This document shows, piece after piece, positions 36,101-45,100 of a stretch of DNA of 64,000 nt (positions are counted from its first letter, which is position 1; the number at the start of each line of letters is the position of its first letter). The DNA is from Strigamia acuminata. Lineage: Eukaryota; Arthropoda; Chilopoda; Geophilomorpha; Linotaeniidae. The position numbers and the translations under genes are program-made. The stretch is taken from NCBI GenBank assembly GCA_949358305.1, contig OX442318.1:9530517-9594516 (forward strand), read 5' to 3'. A model generated the notes under the pieces. That model was not told the origin of the DNA. It made no database searches and saw only the letters and a list, made by a program, of their open reading frames with translations.

Positions 36101-39100
36101 GTTGCAACGAAAACACATAAGACTGCCTCGTTGCGGGCTATCACTTGATGAATTACTGGTTTAGCGCAAAGAAAGATGCAACGAGACCTCAGGGTGGGCG
36201 CATTCTATCAATTTCTCAAGAGAACTCCCTGGAATTAAATTAGACCAGAGTTTTGAACCGTATAAATTTTCTAGCCGTTTAGAATATGAAACACCTCTCT
36301 GCTTTTCATTGCTTTACATTTTTATTTTTATTTTCTTAAGAAAAAGATTTTTTGTCTTAATTTTATTTAGTACCTGGACCGCCAGCTGATGTGAAGGCCC
36401 TTGTCATGTCTTCTGATGCAATATTGGTTGCCTGGAAGCCACCGGCTCGACAAAATGGAATTATCTTGAAGTACACTTTGTACATGCGTCAAGCTGAGAA
36501 AGGAGGAACTCAGGTAAATGAACAAAAGTTTTTTACAGGTCAAGTGCATTTCAGATTGAGTGTTAAATCTGTTACTAATTTTTGTAAAGATATATTCACA
36601 ATCACGTCTCTAGACAATTTAAAGAATTTATTAAAATTAAAAAAAATTAATCAGATACGACATAAAATATATATACTCTGGCTCACTATAAGAGTCAGTG
36701 TTGTATCTCGTTCACCAAATCGCGAACTAGTTCAAGTCCGCGTTCATCACCATGTGAACTAGTTCACGTTCATGTTCACTACAATTTTTTTTCAAAGTGA
36801 ACTAAGTTCAAGTTCACGAACTTGAACCAATAGTTCAGTTCACTTTTCCAATTTTTTTGATGAAAACATCATCAAAACGTTTAAAACCGATGCAAAAAGT
36901 TACGTTTTTAGCGACGTTTTCATCATCCAACATGGTGAACGCGAACTTTGTTCAAGTTCACTCTTAAAAGTTAACTAAGTTCGTTTTTTGCGTTCACTTG
37001 TAAAATTGTACTAGTTCGCGATCTTAGTTCGCGAACTAACAAACTTAGTTCAGGAAACTTAGTTCTCCTTAATACAGCTTCATCGATGGTCTCAATGGCG
37101 GCAGTTATTCTCTGCTTAAGATCATTTATATCCCTTACATTGGTACGATACATAATATAATAAGGTTATAACACTAAAAGATCATAAGAACCAATTTTTA
37201 TAAGGAAAAATATGTCCGCAAACTCTCTATTAGCAATTTCGCCATCTAGTGTCTAAATATATTTCAATCTATTAAAATCTGTCTCAACACTACTGTCCGA
37301 TAAACAAATTGCTTTATGAACGCCTAAGTCTTCCAATTAGTTAAGATAATCAACGCTCTACTAAAACTTTTCCAAAAAAATTAATATTTAGCAAAATTTC
37401 TTGACATTTTTGTTAGTTGAATTTAATCAATAATATCGAATTTCATTTTTAATTATATAAAAAAAAAAATCATATTCAACATTTTTCAGAATTTATAAAA
37501 CATTTCTGCAATTTTTTCTGGAAATTCCTTTTAAGTATTTATTCAATCTAGGAATTTTATATCAATTGATTTTCTCATTGCCCCGATCTCTAAGGCGTGT
37601 AATCATGATATTGGCAGTTTGCATCATATATTTCTTTAAACTAACCCCACGCTATTCCAACACACATTGCTACCCCACCATTCTCTATCTAAACATTTCA
37701 AAATATTTATTTCCTTCAAACTCCATTCAAAATTCAAAAAACCCTTCTCTTTTGTTGACAGCATCCACCTACCAAACACATTCTCTCCTCCATTCCAAAC
37801 TTGTCTTTCGAAGCGAGAGGTCTCAAAGAAAATAGTCGCTATGAATTTTGGGTGACAGCTTCGACAGTGATTGGCGAAGGCGAGAGCACACGTGTCATCA
37901 CCGAATCCCCAAAGTCAAGAGGTACTTACTTACACATATCTATATTTATATATCTATCAATATTACTTCTGCTTCAATTTTATCGACCGCACATTCTCCA
38001 TCAGCTGCTGGCATCTGCTGGCAGAAAAGAGGCTCTTTCCGCTTAGAAATCAATAATTTTAAAGCTCAACTTTTCCGCATACCAACTCAAAAATTATGTA
38101 GAACTTGTGGAGAAAATATACTACAAAAATTAATCTTTTCTAGAAAAGTACTATCTTGCGGTTATTTATACGGTATTAGTATCGCTAACATTAAATGTTA
38201 GCTCGTTATGCTAATACTAGCTGCATTCAAAAACTAAAATATTGAGTGTTTTACTTCAATTTTAAACCAAAAATGACATCATTTCCTGTTTAAACCCATG
38301 TTAAAACTTAAAATACACTTAAACTAAAATTGTTATTTTAATTTTTGAACGCCGCTACTAATTTAAAAAAATTATTTAATAGTTTTGTGATGCTAAATGT
38401 GAATTGAATAAGCTATTTCTAGCAACATTTGTCTCATTCCTGCTGACTTTTGCTATTTTGTGATACTGTTTTGGCTAAATTTGCTATTTTTGGTTTATTT
38501 TTGCTGTTTTTATTGATTTGTGCTAATTTTGATTGATTTTTGGCTGATTTTTGCTGATTTTGGTTGATTTTTGCTAATTTTGGTTGATTTTTGCTAATTG
38601 TGGTTGATTTTTGCTAATTGTGGTTGATTTTTGCTAATTTTGGTTGATTTTTGCTAATTTTGGTTGATTTTTGCTAAGTTTTGCTAATTTTGATTGATTT
38701 TTTGCTATTTTTTGCTACTTTTTGCTGATTTTCTACATATTATCACTTCCAAGTGAATTGTAATCGAAATCTCACGTTAAATAATCATCTCTTTAACAGT
38801 CCCAGCTAAAATAGCATCGTTTTCCGACATCATGGCAACCCCTCATAAAATTACGCTCAAGCTTCCCTGCCGAGCAGTTGGTATACCAACCCCCAACCGA
38901 GAATGGAAGTTGAGGTAACGGATATTTACCATCATTTTTAAAAATACGCTTCACTGATCATCCATTCGCAAACGCTCAAAGAAAACAGTCTTAAACGACC
39001 TTTTGCGCCTTCTGGCCTTATAAATTAAAGTGTGCTTTTGTTCCCTCTTCTTTGTCCATTTCCTCTGTCTTTCGACATGCATCTGGAATTCCAGATGCGA

Positions 39101-42100
39101 ATATCTCCCTGGGCGCGACCTAATTTCCTTTCGGCCACTACACGGCCCATCAAATGTTGTCAAACCCTTTGAATGTTGCTTAAGTTTGTGAATTATTTTT
39201 AAGGAAACTTTTCATTTCCTTCCTGAAGAATGAAATAATGAGTATGGATCGATTTTCTTAACTTTCAGCAGCAGCCATTAAGGCGACTTAAAAACCTTGT
39301 TAACGAGCTTCCTTGTGTACGTGTTCGCATCACACACGTCTCACCGACAAGATTACAGTCTCCAACTCAAAAGTTACATTTGACAAACATTCAAATTACA
39401 TCTAATTAAATGCGAGAAAATTTAAGAGGAAACAACATCCATTCTTCCTAACTCCTCCATCTGTCTTCAATTAGTTACAATTCTCTGTTTTACGTTTAAC
39501 GCTATTGCGTCAATTTTAAATAGAGAGTTTGCGGGATGCATTTTCCCCTTATTTTGTGCCACGTTACACTATTTTAGTGCCATATCATAAGGGAAAAATC
39601 TTTACTGTATCGTTTTCAACACTAAATTAAAATATAGTGCAGCCAATCAGAATTGAGAACACTATATTGTTAGCTCCGCCCATTGCAAATGGCGATTATT
39701 TTGTTGTCCCGATCAAACACATCACAGTCATAGGTACGTAGATTGAATGATAAGTGAGGCCCAAAATTGAATTTTAGGCCCAAAACCATACTTTATAGGC
39801 ATAATAATGGAATTTTATGCAGAAATTTGCACATTTATGCCCCCAAATTAAATTTTTAGGTCCAAAATTACCAACTGTCAGTAGTTGGCTGAAATAGTGT
39901 AGTGATAAGGGAAAAGTGCAGCCCGCAAATACTTAATTTATCATTTTTCCCTTACACTATTTTTATACCGTATAGTTTTTAACTGTAAGGGAAAAATGCA
40001 TCCCGCAAACTCTCTAATATGTACACCGCAATGTATATACTCATTTTGTTCGTCTCAATAAGTTAAGTTCAGAAACAAGTCAGCTGTACTCTAACAAATC
40101 TTTATAATATTGTGGATGCGAGCTTTCTATTGAAGTTCGGTAGACCACAGACCTAGACTTTAGTATTGGACATTTGAGGTTATTTCTGGTAGCGGCTCTG
40201 GACACAAATGGCACTTTTAGATGGGAGCCGGGCTTCTCTCCGATGTATACTTTTCTCAAGGTGCATTCAATAAAGCGTAGCACGCTCATGTTACCAGATT
40301 TAACACAAGGATCTCATGTAAAATCCCATCTTGAGCCCCTTGGCCTAATAAAAATAGCACCACTTTTTCTAGTTGTCTTAAAGGTCGTGTTAACAGGTGA
40401 TTTCTAACAGGTGTATTATTGTGGGATTGATTTAGTGTAACCAAGGGAGAAAGTTACTTCAGATTTGTTTTGAAGTAGGTTGCATTGCGTCCAAAAATTC
40501 CTGTCGTTGACGCCACTTCCTGCTTCAACTGCAAGTTGAAGTAAGTGACGCAATGCAAGGAAAGGTCTTGCTGCCAACCAATCACGATCGACTCCAACTC
40601 TCATCGATTCACGTCTTTGCCACATGCAAACAGCCTGCCATTTTTGGATTCTTGAACTAGTTCTAGAACTAGATCCAATTCCAGGTTTCATTGAAGCCAT
40701 CTGATTGGCCAGATGCAACATCAATTGTTTCAGCTCTGTTCACACGTGCCCTACAGTGTGAACAGACTCTGCGTTGCATTTGACTAATTTATCCTTGCGT
40801 TGCGTTGCGTTTAGTGCGAACACAACTGTGAATGTACACATACCCCACTTTTATAAATGTTTCTATCGAAGAAATACGGTAATTTCCCGGAGACTCCAAC
40901 AGAATCACAAACCCAAACACTTTGCACCACAACAACTAAACTACAAAGCCCTCTGTAGATATCCTAAACACGTAATTAGACACCTAAAATAAAGTTGGAG
41001 ACAGTATCCATCCATCTATGTAGCAAAGTATGATCCCTTCCATTAAATTAATTGCCCTGAAAAATCTTGCTAAGATACCGACCTCGCAATCCCAATAAAT
41101 CACCCAATGAACTATGCAAACAACCAACCATTCATTTCCATAGTTATAGCAAGAAGTGCCATCATCCATCCCACTCCGTCTAATCTTTTCCTCTTCAATT
41201 TTTGAGCAGAGGTCAACCAATTAAAGACGAAGAGCGCTTCAGCGTCTCTCAAGACGGATCTTTGGTCATCTCCAACGTCCTCTACACCGACACCGGAAAT
41301 TACAGCTGCACCGTGACCAATGCATATGGAACAGACCAAGTGCTGCATTATTTGGTCGTCCGAGGTAACTGATGACATCATTATAAATCACTCTAAGCTT
41401 GATTCTCTTCAAAATGAAATGAGGGAAGAGGGGGAAAAAAAATCAATCCCTTTTTATATTCTCATCGTGATTCAGAGCCGACCTCAGTGGTCATTTAAAG
41501 AGATTGATCGACGTCTAGGTGAGCAAGGAGGGCACGAATCGATTGATTAGGACGCGTTACGAGAATCAACAATTGTCCAATCACATCAACCTGCTACAAA
41601 TTGTCACCAAATTCTCGTCCCATTAACTAGCAATACGCGATCGCAATAAAACTCTACTTTGCATGCAAGCAACAAAATTTAATATCTCTTGCTCGTTTCA
41701 GCGCCTCCCGTGTCTCCAGTGCTCTCGGTCGTGCACACCAGCAAATCCTCCATTACTCTGGCCTGGAAACCAGGAGACGACGGTGGATGCAGAATTCAAG
41801 GTGATGAATGAATAGCACTTGGAGTTTATTGCATTTTACTCGTATAACACTTCACGGTACATCACTGTAATGCTTGCCACGCTTAGAATAGTGCCGGGTT
41901 TCTGATGCAAGTTAAAACTCACATGTTTATTCAATGGCAATCCCACAGCGAGTGACTGGACTCGAAATATACAGCAAAGAAATTGCTTACATTGAATTAA
42001 CCCAACGGAATTATGTTGGGTTTCGCACACATCCAATTGTATTATGAAATGCATTATTTAATGCACCAATATTTAATTCTGCGGAATGCTGTACATTTTG

Positions 42101-45100
42101 GAATGCATTAAGTGTGAAAAACAATATACCGTATATCTTCCTCCGTGCAGTAATGGAGGTCCGCGAGCAATTAGAGACCCGCGAACCACTGGAAGATATA
42201 CGGTATTGTTACGTGGCTTGAGGGATGAACGAACCAAGTAGGCAAATTAATTAGAATGACTCCGTCTTAAAAATATAAACTATAAAAAAATAAAATAAAT
42301 AAATAAAAAAATAAAAAATATATTTTTGAACCCTATGGGAATATTCTAATAGAATCGATTGTCTTTAGGTTACTCACTTAGTTACAAACGTGACTTTGGC
42401 GAGTGGGAAGAGATAGAAGTGCAACCCAGAGAAGAAAAGGTCACCTTAAACAACCTGCATTGCGGAAGTAGATACCAAGTGTACCTTACTGCTTACAATC
42501 GGATGGGAACAGGACAACCCAGTAACATCCAAACTATAGTTACCCAAGGATCAGGTCTCGGTTTTAATAATTCAATTTAATTGAAGGAAAATAAATAGTT
42601 ACTAATGTGTTTTTTTTTTTTTTTTCAGCTCCAATTACTGCCAATAGGGATGATGTGTTGGAACCCAATGTGACGACACTGACTATAAAATTGGAGAAAT
42701 GGCCAGATGGGGGTTGCAGAGTGCTTTATTTTGTCGTGCAATACAAGCCGAAAACGAGGGAGAATTGGATCTTGGTTTCCAATAACATTCAGCCAGATCA
42801 CAAGGATTTTGTTATATCTGATTTGTACCCAAATACAGCGTACAGTGTGCAAATTACGGTGCATAATGACGCAGGATCTGCCGTTGCAGAATATGATTTC
42901 ATAACACATTCGAAATTTGGTGGTAAAATCAAAGATGCATCGAGAAAAAATAGAATATTAAGCTAAAACGTTTCTTTTTCTATAGAATCCTTGCCTTCAG
43001 ACATGGCGGATGAAAGTCGAGATGATTCTTCACCTTTCTACGCCGACCTCAACTTGGTGATTCCCATCACCGCATCGTTGGCTTGTTTATCAATAGCTGG
43101 AATGGCAGTTTGCTTTTTTAACCACAGAAGGAAATATCGCGGTTATCGCAGTAGCCGTAAGCATTGACCGCATAAACGATGAGTTGCATTCAAAAATAAA
43201 ATGAAATTGGGCAGAAAAATGTGAATTTGTGCCGGTCACTAATACTTACTATACAACTCCTTGTCAAAAAAATGGCATACTCTATTTTTTGGAATTTTTA
43301 ATATTTGAAATTTCTCTGAAACTATTTCTCACAAGTAAAAATGGTTTTAGGAGGATTTAAAGGATTTAAAGGATTTAAAGGATTTCGTTTGACCACTATT
43401 TTTCGAAAAATCGTGGCGAGCACAACTGTTGATGAATCAAGTCATAACTATAACATGTTATAGTACGACACAATAATGCTTCAATGCTAAAGTTTCGTTT
43501 CGATTCGTCAACAGTTGTGCTCGCCACAATTTTTCGAAAAATAGTGGTTGTCTACCCCTTTACATAGCTCCATTACGCCTTTTTTTGAGGGCCTTGGAGA
43601 TCCATACATCCAATTAAGAAAAGTTTCCTGAGATACAGACGGTCGCAAATCTGTTTAGTTTTTAATTTTATCTCATTCTGTTTACAAGTTATGAGAAATA
43701 TTGTAAATTGTCACTTTTTGGAGTTTTTAATTTTTTTCTCTTTAACTATTCATTTATTTTCAAAAAACTTTTAACGAAATGATAGCTCTAACAATCCTTT
43801 AAATCCTCCTAAAACCATTTTTACTTGTGAGAAATAGTTTCGGAGAAATTTCAAATATTAAAAGTTCCAAAAAATAGAGTATGCCATTTTTTTGGCAAGG
43901 AGTTGTAGTTGCTATCTTGGCCAGCGCACCCTGTTAGAAGTATCAAACCAATTACAGTAATGGGTACAAACTGCAATTTTTCATTTTATGAGTGCACCAG
44001 TGCAATATGCTCACAGGAAGTCCATATGTACTGTTTGGGATAGTTGGAATAATAATATTTGAGCACTATCATGCTCCATTTTCGTTTTTGCAGAAAACAA
44101 TTCAACCATTGATGCAAACAATGAAGTGAAGAACAAAATGAATGAGATCAGAAACAATACCACAGATGGCCCTGTTGAATTGACGTATACACCTGCTATA
44201 GGCAACAAACTGGACCCCACAAGTAAAGACTACCAATCAACTATTGTTTCTTAATAATTACACAACTTCTAATAGGTTTTTCAGAAGACGTAGCTCCATA
44301 TGCAACATTCAACTTACCAGGATGTAGAGCAAATCACGAGTTACAAGCCATGCAGTTGCAAACGTTCAATGAAAACAATGCTAATCAAACCAATCCAAGC
44401 GCCATGGTAACAAACGATCGAAAACAACACTCAACAATGTGTAAAACACGATTTCTCTCAACAGAATGTGTCAAATGTATCTTACCCTTCACAAAGAGTT
44501 GATGATTTGTACTCCAAAGTAAAAAAACAAAGGCAATACGCAACACCTAAAATTGTATTGCCACAACAACCCACTGAAGGTGCTGGATTGACAAATAAGA
44601 AAACAAACGTTGGAGCTGTTTTTTATTCCTTTTTTTATTTTATTTCAAGAAATGAGTCCTGATCATTATGCGAAGAGTGAAGAGTCTTATTCATCGCAAC
44701 CGTACAACTGGAACAAAAGGAATTATGGCAGTGGTACAGACTCGTACAGAAGACATGCTATGCCGTCTGACTACGACCACAGCAGTGTCGACTCGCCAGA
44801 TGCGAGGAGTAAAATATACGATTATTATAATAATCCCACACTTTTAATACAAGATAGGCATCAAGGTATACACTCGCTCTTCCAACGGTCGGTGACCGGT
44901 ATCTTGATGCCAAAATCAATCCGACAAGTCTAGGGGATGCATAAACGTAACAAAGTTTCTCCAGAAACCCAAACCAGAAACAGAAAATTATTGAAACATC
45001 ATAAAATCCCCTACATCAGGGGTTCTCAAACTTTTTAGCATTGCGACCCATTTTTAAGAAAGGCGATCTTCCGTGCCCCACTTCATCATCGGCGCATTAA

